Positions 1 through 11,469 of a stretch of DNA of 64,000 bases are shown here, in pieces. The first letter of the stretch is position 1. The number at the start of each line of letters is the position of its first letter. Source of the stretch: Lycorma delicatula (taxonomy: Eukaryota; Arthropoda; Insecta; Hemiptera; Fulgoridae); contig NC_134463.1 of the NCBI RefSeq assembly GCF_047948215.1, positions 58,720,201 to 58,784,200 on the forward strand, in the 5' to 3' direction. Below the pieces are notes generated by a model. It did no database searches. It saw only the letters and a program-made list of their open reading frames with translations, and had not been told where the DNA came from. The position numbers were made by a program, and so were the translations under genes.

Positions 1-383
1 TATGATTTTATCTCCCGCTAAAGGTTACAAAATTTAGTAGCCAGAAATGTTTCTTATATTTTACATTTATTAAAATATTGATTTTTTTTTTTGTTGGCTT
101 CATGCTACTAAAATTCACAGTGGTTCTGTTTAAATGTGGCATTAGTTTCCGTCGGGATATTTTCCAACTTTCATGATTATAGATGTTGGAAATGACAGAT
201 TCGACTACTCATGGTCTTATATGTGAACTTTGTTAATCCATTCACAGATTAATGAAGTCTGTAAGTTATTCATAGTCAAATATCTGAAGTAGATAACAAG
301 TAATTATTGTTCTACCTGACCAAAAACAAATTTTCGGATTATTTCCAAAACGTTTTGTAATAAGGTTCGGAACAATACTTGTA

Positions 384-1236
384 CGAGATCTGTTCAAAAA
401 ATACATTCATAAAATAAAATGTACTTTAATTAGAAGTTACTTGTGTGGGTCCCCTTCAAAGTACTTTCCTCCCGGACGCACGCACTTATCCCAACCGTGT
501 TTCCACTTTTGGAAACAGTCCTGGAACGCTTCTTTTGTGATGTTCTTCAATTCCTTCGTCGCATTTGCCTCAATCTCGGGAATCATTTCAAATTCCCTTC
601 CTTTCAAAGGTCAGTTGAGTCGGGTGGGTGGGGAAGAACAGTGATCGAGTGTTTGGCCAAAAACTTACGAGTTCTGAGGGCTGAATGGGCTGGAGTGTTG
701 TCGTGATGAAAAAACCAGTGGTGAATCTTCAGTTTTTCGGTCAAATCTCATGATCCAACTAATATCCCACACTCTTCAGCAAGCTCTCTGCTGGTCATAT
801 GTCGATTTACTCGAACCAGGGTGTTGATTTTGTCTACGTGTGAGCCATCAGTTGACGTGGAAGGACGTCCAGGACGCTCATCTCGTCTTCAATCGACTGA
901 CGACCATCTTTAAAACGTCCATGCCACTTATAAAATGTCACACGCTTCATAGCAACGTCACCGTCTTGAGTATATCAAAATTTTCACTCGCAGATTTTCC
1001 GAGTTTAACACAAAATTTCACAACTTTTTGCTCGTTCAAGTCACTCATAATAAAATCCGCCGACCCAAAAAAACACACTTCACAAACAACCGCGTAGCTA
1101 AGCAACCAATAATCATATTCAAAAGTGCGTTGTAATCAGCTGATCTGTACAGACGTGGTGACACCAAGCGTATTTGACTGGAACCAACTGGACCCGAGCA
1201 ATTCAAACAGTCTACGTATTTCTTGAACATACCTTG
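384..1236 (-). mobile_element. Mariner-like element A, internally deleted, both TIRs present
   Basis: A non-autonomous mariner flanked by TA at 382-383 and 1237-1238. The left end reads CGAGATCTGTTCAAAAAATA and the right end is its imperfect inverse (CAAGGTATGTTCAAGAAATA on the minus strand). On the minus strand the transposase begins near 1055 with MSDLNEQKVVKFCVKLGKSA, the usual N-terminal helix-turn-helix start of this family. Later come HHDNTPAHSALRTRKFLAKH, carrying the second catalytic Asp, and the C-terminal WDKCVRPGGKYFEGDP signature (about 441-520). The GDETW block is gone, and so is the segment carrying the third Asp, so two deletions plus frameshifts have destroyed the gene. At 853 bp it is about 450 bp shorter than a usual mariner. 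The strand given is that of the transposase. Confidence 0.9.
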
Positions 1237-1488
1237 TACAACAATTTTTGTTTTCTTGACGGATACTTCTGATATAGTTGCTTTCAGGTATATTCTACCT
1301 GGAATATATTTAAGTTTTATGCAACAGTATTAATAAAGTTGACTTTAAAATTAATTACCATTTTTTCTTTGATTATTTATAAAAAAATCCGAGCAAATTT
1401 TATGAAATATTTATGTTGTCTTGAAACACTAAATGAAACTTTCGTATTGAATTTTGTAAGAATTGTTACCTTACCCTACTAAAGGGCA

Positions 1489-1492
<4 letters not shown>

Positions 1493-1564
<72 letters not shown>

Positions 1565-1566
1565 CG
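1493..1566. repeat. (TG)n(CG)n microsatellite
   Basis: About 32 uninterrupted TG units pass directly into a short CG run. Alternating purine-pyrimidine tracts of this length can adopt Z-DNA, but nothing in the sequence shows a function. Confidence 0.97.
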
Positions 1567-2284
1567 TCCGCCTTATCTGAGAACATGCTTATATGATTGA
1601 ACATACTGCCTGTCAAAAATCATAAGATATTTTTATTTTTTCTTAAATAATTATTAACAATAAAACAACAGTATTAATAATTATAAAATAAATTAATAAA
1701 TTTTACTACCGTAATTGATTCATTCAATATCTCAGCAGATCTTAAAACGCAATTATTTTTCGATAAAAATAAATCTGACTGAAAATACTATCGATTATCC
1801 GTTTAGAATCCATTGATATTTTGTCGGAAGGTTACTTTGTCGGCGAGACGCCGTCTGCTCAGAGGGCCTAGGTGAGCAGGCGTGTTAATTTAATTTAATT
1901 TAGGCGTGTTAATTAATTTAGTTATTAATTCAAAATAAACGAAACTGTTTAGAATAGATTTTTGAAATTATGAAAATTAGCATGAAGAGAATGAATAAAA
2001 AACCCTTTCGAAGTTCAGTATGACGTAGGATTTTAATTTTGCGTATTGCGTGGCTACTTCATCGAGTTTTGATAAAATTGTTGTTACCGCAAAGAATACA
2101 GATTTTTTTTCATACTCTTCAATACAGATAGATATTTTCTGGTTTGTTTGATTCAACTTCCATTTGCGAGATTTATATCTTTTTATAAATTTATTTATAA
2201 AAATATATATAAAAATAAAAAAAATAAAAAATAAACAAATAAAAAAATAAATAAAAATAAAAATAGATAAAATAGATACTTTTT

Positions 2285-2419
2285 ATAAATTTATATCTCT
2301 TTCTATAAAGAGTTAATTAACCTGTAGAACTACTTTTTTCGTTAGGAAAAAATCTATTATTATTTTGATTTTAATTCTCTTCAGTTTTTAAAAAAATATC
2401 AAAAAGTTTATAAATTGTT
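2285..2419 (+). repeat. Direct repeat, copy 1
   Basis: This stretch (core: TAAAGAGTTAATTAACCTGT, then AGAAC, a gap, TCTATTATTATTTTGAT) recurs diverged at 2976-3118 in the same orientation. The matched parts extend through the AATTCT...CA..TTTAAAAAAA segment. It is probably an old local duplication or two copies of an uncatalogued repeat. No coding potential is seen. Confidence 0.6.
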
Positions 2420-2634
2420 ATTTTTTAAAACGTCGTTTGTATTTTCTTTCATAATAATAAAAAAAAAAAATATATATATATATATATATTATACATTTTT
2501 CTGATTTGTAACACGTTTTAAGCACCTATTTTAAAACCAACTACTTTTCCAAGTTAGTTAATTTAAGTATTGTCAGTTTAGTTCTCTTTTTGTCTGTTTA
2601 ATATTACTTTAGTTCATTTTTCATTTTGTTTCAG

Positions 2635-2685
2635 GTATGGTGGCCTTATTAAATTATCGTTACGTGGCGTTTTAATTACTGTTAT
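2635..2685 (+). other. Exon-like 51-bp segment with consensus splice sites
   Basis: A T-rich tract ending in TTTCAG precedes GTATGGTGGCCTTATTAAAT..., and GTAAGT follows immediately after GTTAT. It is the size of a micro-exon. The segment at 58203-58255 starts almost identically and has the same acceptor and donor layout. One frame reads YGGLIKLSLRGVLITV, where the second copy reads YGVPLIKFSS. Whether either is transcribed cannot be seen, so this is a weak candidate. Confidence 0.2.
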
Positions 2686-2975
2686 GTAAGTTTTTCACTT
2701 GTTAACTTTTGTATGTAGGTTTATAGCGTAATTAGAGCGTGGCAGTTATTTGTTATTTAACTTAGCAAAAACCGTATATTTATATTTTACAATGTTAATA
2801 AGACTGAATTCTTCGTTTATGTATTGTTGCGTACGTTATAAAAGGTAGAATTTTGTGCTTGATCTATTTTCTTGTCTGCTTCTGTTATAAAAATAGCACT
2901 ATTGCAGAGGTAATGCAGCATATAAATTGTAAAAATTTGTTGTTTGATTGTAAAAGTTTGATGTAATTGTGAAAT

Positions 2976-3118
2976 TTATATATATTTTTTATCTTTTTAT
3001 AAAGAGTTAATTTACCTGTAGAACAACTTTTGTCCCGTTAGAAACAGTTCTATTATTGTTATTATTTTGATCTTTAATTCTAGTCAACATTTAAAAAAAA
3101 TCTTAAGTTGTATAAAGT
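2976..3118 (+). repeat. Direct repeat, copy 2
   Basis: Second copy of the repeat at 2285-2419, offset about 690 bp. Several substitutions and short indels separate the two (CCTGTAGAACAACTTTTGTC here against CCTGTAGAACTACTTTTTTC). Confidence 0.6.
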
Positions 3119-3959
3119 GGTGTTATGTTTTAGTTTGTGTGTTGCCTCGTTTGTTGTTTGTTGCATCGCAATGGTACCGCTGTAGTCAATGTGAAACCGA
3201 CTTATTATCCCCGGTACTGATGCTTATTTTTTCCGCTCTGGAGTAGCTAAGCCTAACATACATGTTCAACTGCGATGTTCGGAGATAAAAAAAAATAACA
3301 CCGTATGTATTATATAATGTCTGTAGGTTTGATTACTTTGTACAAAAATTATTTTTACATAAACTTTCTACGCGATGCATTATTCCGCAATGGGCAGCGA
3401 TATTGAAATCGTGACACAGAATCGAAAAATGTTTATAATTGGATGAAATAAGTCGTTTGAATTTCAAATCCATTTTTAATAATAAAAGCATGTTTTTTCG
3501 TTTTGATTTTCATGTTTTAATCTTTCGTTTCCATGTGATGTGCTTGATGTATGTGTGCCGCGCAGTGTGCTTGATTCTTGGCGTTTATGTTGATAATCAG
3601 AAACTTTAATAATGTTGCTAGTTTTTAAGTACAATTAACAATTAAGTTGGTATAAGAAGTTTTTTGTGTGATAATACATATTTGTATAATGTAGCTATGA
3701 AATTATCTAAAAAAAGAGGAGAGAAGAAATAATGAATAAATAAATAAATTCGGGATCGGCTGGACCAAAAAAACTTCAAATTTCACGTTATTTCTATATT
3801 AAGTTATTGAAGTTTGGAGTCTGGTTTCCAAGGAATGAGATAGAGGGGTTCAGGGGTCAACTGTCAGGCCATTTGATGAGAATATTTAGCAATTCCGTTG
3901 CTGATTTTATTTTATGAATAGCCGAATGTGTACGAACACACTGAATGAATGTCTATTTA

Positions 3960-5182
3960 CGAGAGGTTATCTCTAAAGTCATGTCAGTTTCATTTTAAAA
4001 ACTAAAAAATATCTTTTATTTTTCTTAAACAACATACCTTATTCAACTTCTCTATATAATCGCCACATGAATTAAGACATTTATCGTAGCGATACCAGCT
4101 TCAATATACCCTTGTCGTATTCTTCTGCCGCCAGACCATTTAGACATTGATTTACAGCATTTTTAAGTTCGTCACCCGCAAATTGCTTACCGCTCAAAAA
4201 TTCTTTCAATTTCCCAAATAAATGGGTAATCAGAAGGAGTTAAGGCCGGATTATATGGTGGATGATCGTAAATTTCCCGTCCAAATGTTCTCAGCCCACG
4301 TCACCGATTTTGAATGGCTTCTGCGTTTATAGTTGTTCCACGTGACTTGAAATTAATCAGCAGTATGCCAAACTGATCCAAAAAAAAACTGTAGCCATCA
4401 GTTTGAGTCCAAATGGCTGTGGCCTTGACCTTTGTTGGTCTGCTTGGTGATTGAGAATTACGCCATTTACTTGACTGCCGTTTTCTCTGTGGCGTGTAAT
4501 ACGAAATCCATGTTTCATCGCCGGTAACAATTGAATTAAGGAACTCATCACCTTTTTCTCTGTACCGCATCAAATATTCCAAATTTTTTTTTGCGACGTT
4601 CCGTTAAGACGTACATAAACCTTTGTGATGCCTAAATGTTCATGAACAATGCGACCAATAACAGCTTTTGGAACATCAGGAAAAGGAGGGCCAGGCCCCA
4701 AACCGTTGAGCGACGATATTTTCTGATTTCATCATCGACGCGTTTCAACAAGTCCTCGGTAATTATCGAGGGGCTCCCCGAACGTTCTTCACAGATTAAT
4801 TCTCGTTATTAATTCCTCTTGCACATTAATCCTGTTATTTCTAAACCTTTCACACCATTTTCGGACGTTTCTTTCATTCATTACATTATCAATCGTACAC
4901 AGCAACCGACTGCCTATGAATTTTAGCCGGCCTAACATTTTGATGGTTTAAAAAACTTATGACTCCACGTATTTCATTGTTGGCGGCAACATCGACTTTT
5001 CATTTCAAAATTCCTATTCATTTTATGACATAATAACTCACATGTAATCAAAGATACTACACGCGACATCCTACAGAAAACACGGCGGTGTGTAAATTAC
5101 TAGCGTGGCCACGAGCGACACAGGTTTGCCAACCTTAAGGAGAGAAATTTCTCAGCGGTCTTTACCTTAGAGATATCCCTCG
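3960..5182 (-). mobile_element. Mariner-like element B, copy 1, near full length but degenerate
   Basis: Terminal repeats CGAGAGGTTATCTCTAAAGT (left) and CGAGGGATATCTCTAAGGTA (right, read on the minus strand) are flanked by TA at 3958-3959 and 5183-5184. The minus strand carries a transposase relic. The GDETW block with the first catalytic Asp lies in the open stretch at 4301-4582. Downstream, YDHPPYNPALTPSDY keeps the third Asp, and the C-terminal part continues as WEIERIFER and then, after a frameshift, QFAGDELKNAVNQCLNGLAA. The segment between INAEAIQNR and TFGREIYDH, which held the HDNA motif and second Asp, is missing. A shorter copy of the same family lies at 35380-35877. Confidence 0.92.
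4301..4582 (-). pseudogene. Mariner transposase core fragment (element B)
   Basis: A 93-residue open stretch, part of the DDE catalytic domain that cuts and joins DNA ends at the terminal repeats. IVTGDETWISYYTP is the canonical block with the first catalytic Asp at residue 22. It is followed by KRQSSKWRNS and by GILLINFKSRGTTINAE, the usual mariner order. The frame ends at NR just where a deletion has removed the HDNA block, so it cannot encode an active enzyme. The N-terminal DNA-binding part is upstream on the minus strand (about 4600-5040) and is broken by frameshifts. The Met at the start is internal to the family and is not a real initiation site. Confidence 0.9.
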
Positions 5183-5517
5183 TAGATATAACCTACGGTA
5201 ATTTTACTCTTTACTGCTTTGATAAATTGCTCATACAATAAACAGTTTTTTACATTTTTTAGGTAATTATTATTTCAGATTTATTTATTGTGAGTAATTT
5301 ATCATTATTTACTTTGCTAATAATATTTTTATCGACCGATAATTATTTTCATCGCTTTTTTTAATGTTATACAATGAAAAATATAAAAATGTTTATTAGG
5401 TACAGAATAATACGTTTTTCTGTCTATTTTATGCCTGTTTTGCTTCAATAAAAACCCGATTTTTAAAAGTTTTGATTTACTTCCTATTGGCTGTATTTAT
5501 ATTAAAAGCTAGAGTTA

Positions 5518-5745
5518 CAGTTCTGGGACCTGTTTTATCCTATTTCCCAACCATATTATACTACTTAATTTGTGTCCCAAAATTACAGTCGGGCTTCTTT
5601 TTATTAGAAGAGCTAAAATCCGAGCGAGATCTTTCGCTAGCCGTAACTCGAAAACAAAGCGTTTCCAGAACTTTGTTTATATGAACATTTTTCATAATTT
5701 TCACCAGTAGAACATGTCCTGAAAGATTCTTCCTGGGACACCTAT
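5518..5745 (+). repeat. Single-arm relative of the 42.9-43.9 kb foldback element
   Basis: From AGTTCTGGGACCTGTTTTAT through TAGCCGTAACTCGAAAACAA to about CCTGAAAGATTCTTCCTGGG, this matches in order the right arm of the foldback element at 42874-43863 (equivalently the reverse complement of its left arm), with moderate divergence. Only one arm is seen here. The open frames in it are short and look incidental. Confidence 0.65.
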
Positions 5746-7538
5746 AATTGCCACAAAAAAATAAGTAACCTGTTTTAAAACGCATTAGCAACTTGTGTAA
5801 AAAAAAGTTAATCCTTACACACGTTACGTTTACATATTGTTTGAAAATATTACTAAAAATGTACTGAATATAATAGGTCCAGAGAAGGATGAGGTTTTAT
5901 TAACGAGTAAGCGAAATTGGACCGGTAATTTTTAGCGATTCAGTCGAATGTTTTATGATCGATGGAAATTGATTTCGTTAATAGCCGATCACGAGATGAT
6001 CGATTAAAAAAGTTAACGCACGAAAAGTTTTTTCAGATTCATCGATTATTACTGTTGATTACGGCCGGTACGTGGCATGAAAGAGAGGGCGGGCTAATCG
6101 ATAATGTTTTATCTCAAGAGTGATGGACGTGTCAAACGGTCGATTTGTGACTTTCATCCACTTATGTACTTAGGGCATGAAATGTACATTTTAAAGAGGT
6201 TTTACACATAAAACAAAAAAAAAAAATTGAACAAACCAAAATTCCATTTCTTTTTCTGTTTTGTAGTCGTAACATATATATAAGTTGCAGATATATTTTT
6301 ATACTTTGCGGGTTAACCAAAAATCTCGTATTTGTTTTGGATGTTTCACTTTTCTTATCGCAAATGAATGAATTGTTTATATCAATAATACATACATCAG
6401 TGTAACCTTCTGAGTTCAAAAATAAAAAAAAAAATCTTATATTTAAGTGTTAAATTTGAAATCTCTCAACCTTCCGACTCCGAAACTTGAATTTTCATGT
6501 TTCATCATCGAATGTGAAATTTTTAATGAAAATTCAAGGGAAAACAGTACCGTATTTCTTTCAGAAATATTTTATATAATATCGATTTTTGATGGGTTAC
6601 GTTACAAAGTGAGATCCTGGTATCACACAGTCGATTAATTAGGTATCGCTAATCGTGAAAATTATTTATTTTTTTTCTTAAGAAAAATGAAATATGATAC
6701 CGCCGATCCATCGGGGATTTTTTTTCTTTTCTTTTGCCTGCCGAAGACCTTCGATTTTAATTTGTAAAGAATAAAGGAACGCATATTTAATGTCATAAAA
6801 AAGTGGGAATGTAAGAGAAGAAGCACATACAGAATTAGTAGTTTATTATATAGTATGTGTTTCCTATTTGGTTTTTTTAAAAAATATTTTAGTATATTTT
6901 ATGGTAAGACTGTTCCTGCTAAGATCATAAATAGCTTTTTTTACATATACCTTTAATTTATGTTGTATACTTTTATACTCATGATTTATTCAAGTTTAAA
7001 ACACTGCATTTACAACTTAGTGTTGCTTTTTTTAATTTAGGTTCTACGAGATATAACCCATGCTGTTACTTAATACAGATTGGTATTTGTTCTCGCATAA
7101 AAATTCTTATTCGTGCCAGAATCATTTGGCACAAGTCGCTAGTTTGTACGTTAGCCATAGTATCGACTTTCCAGAACAGGAATTTGTTCAACTATTTAAT
7201 CTAGGGTTGGCGCTAACATTTTAATTAATATAAGATAGTTTTTCATTATTTCTATCATAGTAATGATTTTTTTAAAATTCTTTTCAAATTCAATTATTTG
7301 GTTATTATTTAAAGCTTCAAATGTATTCATTTTTTATTGGTTAGAATAAAAAATTGTATAGAAAAATAGATTTTTATTCTGCAGCCAAAACGGTTGAAAT
7401 TTGGTTAACGTGTACGTTATACTGAATGAGCCATACTTATGTGTATCTGAAATAAAATAACAAATGGTAAGCTAACTTAGATTGGTTTACTAAACCTAGA
7501 AAGAAAAATCTTAATATCATTAAGCAATTAAACAATAT

Positions 7539-7640
7539 AAATAAATACTTTATTTAGGTCACAGTATTTAAATGTTATTAAAATATTAAATTAAAGTTAC
7601 CAAATGTAATTAAACTGTGATCTAAATAAATATTTATGTA
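7539..7640. repeat. Short inverted repeat
   Basis: ATAAATACTTTATTTAGGTC ACAGT near 7540-7565 is matched inversely by AACTGTGATCTAAATAAATATTTAT near 7613-7638, with few mismatches over about 25 bp and a ~50-bp AT-rich loop. It could be a small MITE; no target duplication was identified. Confidence 0.6.
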
Positions 7641-8214
7641 TAAATATTCTCTTACAAGCATAATAAAAAGGAACTGCTACAAGTTTGCCTGGAAGAATAA
7701 GAAAAATCGTAGAAAAACCTTCATCAGAGCAATATAACGAACTAAACAATTAAGGAATAAAAAACAGTGGTTTAAACCACAATAAATTCGTAAAAATAAG
7801 GTCGTGTTTTCGCGGTTCGACCGGATTGAGAGACTAACAAACTAAAAATTTCTTATAAATACAATTTATTTTTCTAAAAACATAGAAAATAAAATAAACA
7901 AAAATAATAATTATAATTATAAACACATGACACAAAATCGTAATTTAAATGACAAGATTTGTTTAAAGACATTTAAATTATAAAATCCAGAATACCGTCC
8001 AATTTACTAATAACTTTAGAATGATCGCTAATTTATTAGGTATTAACCTAATATTGCATTAACATCAAGATAACACTAGAAAAGTCTAGTTCATACAACA
8101 ATTTCTGCAAATATTATTACTTTGTTTACAATAGAACTGCCCAAAACTGTATGAATGAGTAGAATACTGTCACTTCCCCTACTTTTATCAATAACTCACC
8201 GAACAACTTCCTGC

Positions 8215-8262
8215 ATTCACCATCTGTCCTATACACAAATTCACCATCTGTCCTATACACAA
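8215..8262 (+). repeat. Perfect 24-bp tandem duplication
   Basis: Two identical adjacent units begin ATTCACCATCTGTCCTATAC and end ACAA (8215-8238 and 8239-8262). Confidence 0.95.
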
Positions 8263-10624
8263 TGGAATGGTCGTTACGTACTCTTCACTCATTGATACCA
8301 CACGTTTACTGATATCGCCTTCACCGCAACCGCGTCGAACTCGGTCTTGCAAACTACTCTGTTATCACTACCAAGCTGAACACGGCCTCGTAGAAATACT
8401 GACTGCTCTCGCTGGTCCCTGGCAGTATTTATATCCTCGGCCTGCGCAACCAGTACCCACCTCATTCCTTAAGTGTTGATTTATTAACTGTTAATAATTT
8501 TCATCGTCCGTGCCCTTACGTTTTTCTATCAATTCCTTTTCCGATTCGGTAACCCTTCGGGTCGTACAACAACTTTTGGAGGTGCCATTGTCTTATTACG
8601 AAGAATAGTTTACGGATCTGTCAGTTTGAGAAAAGAATTCCTTTTATTTCCTTCTGGATTCTTCTTTTTATTATTAGTTTCTCATTCATTCTTAATTGGA
8701 ATAAATTTGTCATAACGGTCCTGTTACAATATCTAGGAATACTGTACAAATTAATCGTAAGATTTGAAGGCGTTATTTACCGAGTCGTAATCAAACGGAA
8801 AATTTTGGAGTATAAATAATTTTTAGAAAATAATATTTGACAATTCATGAATTTTAAGAGTATAAAGGTACGACTATTAAAACTAAGAAATCTAAATTTT
8901 ATTTCTTGAAGATATTATTTCTTCCATATGAACTCCCATCACTGCGCAGATATTTTTAGTCTTGTTATTGATATTTTTCATAATTCGACGTAAAATTTCA
9001 ACTAATATTTTTTCGATTTTCTGTCTGATTTTATTTTTCAGTTATTCCTTCCCTGCAAATGGTCGCAGTACACCTCCCTTTTAAAGTAGTTCTACAAGAA
9101 GAAATCGACAGGTCACTAAGTTTTGATGACCTTCAGAAATCTTTATTGGTCATCACATATCGGCTATGAGGTTGGAGGGCATGAAATGTCAGCGTTTTTC
9201 AAAATAAAACCTCCTTCCTTCCTACTTTCCTTCAAAATGCGCGGTTCCCTATATTGATCTATATTGAAATTATGCGTTCCCAGTCATTTGTATAAATGTC
9301 TGTTTTTGCCCAAGAGAGGTTTATAGGAGAGGTTAATTATAATCTTATAATTTGTCACACTTTAAATAAGATTCTGGGTATTTTTTTTGTTTTTTTTACG
9401 TATGAGCCATTTTTTGCCATTTGAGATGACTGAAATATAAATTTTTATACATTCATGCAATGTTAAGTCATTTTTATTTACATATTCGAAGGAAAAGGAA
9501 GTATTGTGATAATGCTATAAATTTTAAACTTTAATCTGTGACCTTTTAAATGCAAGTAAATGATATTTTTGCCTGAAATCTATAAGATTTCACTCCTTTA
9601 AAACTGATTATTCAAGTGATTTTTTCGTTTATTTATTTTAAAATCGTTTTTTGAATTAAACAATTTTTTGAACTATTTGCTTATTTATTCCGATTAATAT
9701 TATTTGCTCTGTTTTGATGGTCGATAAAATAGTTTGTTTCCTTAGCGTAATAGATAAAGATTCGCCTTCTGTTGTTTATATGTCATGTTCCCGTTACGTT
9801 CAATGATATGGGTTAATGATATTGCCCGTATCATTTTTCCCATTTCGATTAAAGAGATAACTAGAAATAATAAAGATTAAACAGGTCATGTATATTGCAA
9901 ATTATAAGATAAAAATCATCAACTTGTAATTATTTAGAAAATAGATAAATTGATCTTTCGTTCAGGTTGTTATTATAATCAATTTCTTACGGTTAGTGTG
10001 ATGTAAATGAAAATTTGAAAGTTCTTTATCACCGGATTAATCGCTACGTAACTCACGATTGTCGACTTGCTTTCACCGAATATTAATATATTTTTCATAT
10101 TTAAAACTAATTTTGTAGTTTTATAAATGTTTTGTCAGTATCCTCTTTGGAGATAGAAAGGAATTGGAATATTTTATTTAGAGATTCAAAAGATTATTTA
10201 TTCATCAAATGGATTATTACTATCTGACTATAAATATAGATGAAACCATCGCATTGTGCTTCTCTGGTGAATGTAACGTTCGCTTCGATAGAATTTCTAT
10301 TAATGATATCTATTGTATTTTTGTCTCCCTAATAATGAAAAATTTGTGGGTGTTTAATTAAATGACAATTTCTTATAGGTTGATCAGATGATTTCATTTG
10401 TGACCAAATCAGACGGTATTGTTTTCGTTAAAACTTCTTAATAAAATGTTACGCTTGTTTGAGGGAGCTTGAGGCTCTCTCAAAAAATCAAATTGAGTTT
10501 CTAGCGCGGCCATAAGTATGACAGATATTTAGTAAATTAAAACTTTTAATCTATCCTATCTTATGAATGCGCAGTCTATCTTTAACAAAAATAATAGTTG
10601 ATTATGCTTAAAAAAAAAAACAAC

Positions 10625-10790
10625 ATCCAGTCGACTTCCGTAGCTGAGTAGGTAGCGTCTCGGAATTTTTTGCGGAGGTCCCGGGTTCGAATCCCGGTCA
10701 TGCATGGCATCTTTTCATGCGCTACCTATTTCTACCGGGCTAATGACCATAGCTGTTGATGCCCACTCTTGCATTAAAAATAAAAACGTG
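10625..10790 (+). mobile_element. tRNA-derived SINE
   Basis: GTAGCTGAGTAGGTAGCGTC resembles a tRNA D-arm with the RNA polymerase III A box. About 30 bp on, CCCGGGTTCGAATCCCGG (B box GGTTCGAATCC at 10684-10694) forms a perfect T-arm. GCATGGCATCTTTTCATGCG CTAC follows. The same body occurs reversed at 49200-49405 and as a fragment at 13497-13565, so this is a dispersed family and not a tRNA gene. The anticodon region does not fold as a tRNA. An A-run lies just upstream at about 10610-10620. Confidence 0.8.
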
Positions 10791-11032
10791 ACGACAAAAC
10801 TATTTTCTCTAAACTCAACGTAATAGAGTTTACAAGGACTGTTAATATGCTTCTGTTATCGTGTTTAATATATTACCAAACCATATAAAAAGATCTTCTT
10901 ACCGATTTGTTAAAATGAAATTAAATGATACTACTTTTATAGAAACAATATTACTTTGATGATGAATTTTTAAATAATACGAATTAAAACAAGAAAACTA
11001 AAATTTCTTCATTTTTATTTTACATATATAAA

Positions 11033-11462
11033 AAAAACAGCTTACCAAATTCCAGTTTAATTTCCTCGAGCGCTTTCGGCTATTTTGCCATCTTCAAGGG
11101 ATTATGGCTATTCTACCATAATTGAATTATATATATAAAACAATTGATCGTAATGACGATAATAAAATGTTATCATTCGTCAAAAGTTAAACTGTTACAA
11201 TACGGACGTAGTCGCTTGGACTTAAACTTTAACTTTAATTAAACTTTAAACTTAGACTTAACTTCGTCAAAAGTTAAAGATTAAGTCCAAGCGACTACGT
11301 ATTCCGTATTGTAATAGTTTAACTTTTGACGAATAATAAAATGATAAATTGTTTTATATATATATAATTCAATTATGGTAGAATAGCCATAATCTCTTGA
11401 AGATGGCAGAATAGCCGAAAGCGCTCGAGAAAATTAAACTGGAATTTGGTAAGCTGTTTTTT
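11033..11462. mobile_element. Foldback element with ~195-bp arms
   Basis: The left arm (11033-11230: AACAGCTTACCAAATTCCAG... CGAGCGCTTTCGGCTATTTT... GTAGTCGCTTGGACTTAA) is repeated inversely at 11278-11462 and ends CTGGAATTTGGTAAGCTGTT. The two arms differ at only a few positions plus small indels, and the ~45-bp spacer is made of AACTTTAA-like motifs. There is no coding sequence. It is a MITE or foldback element of unknown superfamily, and the high arm similarity suggests recent formation or gene conversion. Confidence 0.9.
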
Positions 11463-11469
11463 AAATTAT

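Larger units (their letters stand above)
1240..3955. other. AT-rich stretch without a recognised gene
   Basis: No supported coding region. It holds the TG/CG microsatellite, a TTTAATTTAATTTAATTTA run near 1888, an AAATAAAAATA low-complexity block at 2200-2275, a TA run at 2470-2488, the duplicated pair 2285-2419/2976-3118 and the exon-like segment at 2635-2685, each listed separately. The rest looks like intron or intergenic DNA. Confidence 0.6.
5750..10620. other. Long AT-rich region without a recognised gene
   Basis: I find no supported exon or TE protein in almost 5 kb. Small structures inside it are listed separately: an imperfect hairpin (7539-7640) and a perfect 24-bp tandem duplication (8215-8262). 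About 8150-8600 is richer in GC than its surroundings and was examined as a possible LTR without success. The rest resembles intron or intergenic DNA. Confidence 0.5.

Noticed and set aside
441..706. Plus-strand ORFs at 441-644 and 443-706 as genes
   Set aside because: They are antisense shadows of the mariner A transposase C terminus on the minus strand.
8150..8600. A solo LTR or LTR-retrotransposon start (TATATCC box, GTACAACAACTTTTGGAGGTGCC as end plus primer-binding site)
   Set aside because: No second LTR, no matching TG start and no gag/pol sequence nearby; the primer-binding match is from memory and weak.
10640..10700. A tRNA gene
   Set aside because: The T-arm is perfect, but the rest does not fold into a tRNA with an anticodon loop, and the sequence recurs with a common non-tRNA body, so it is a SINE.
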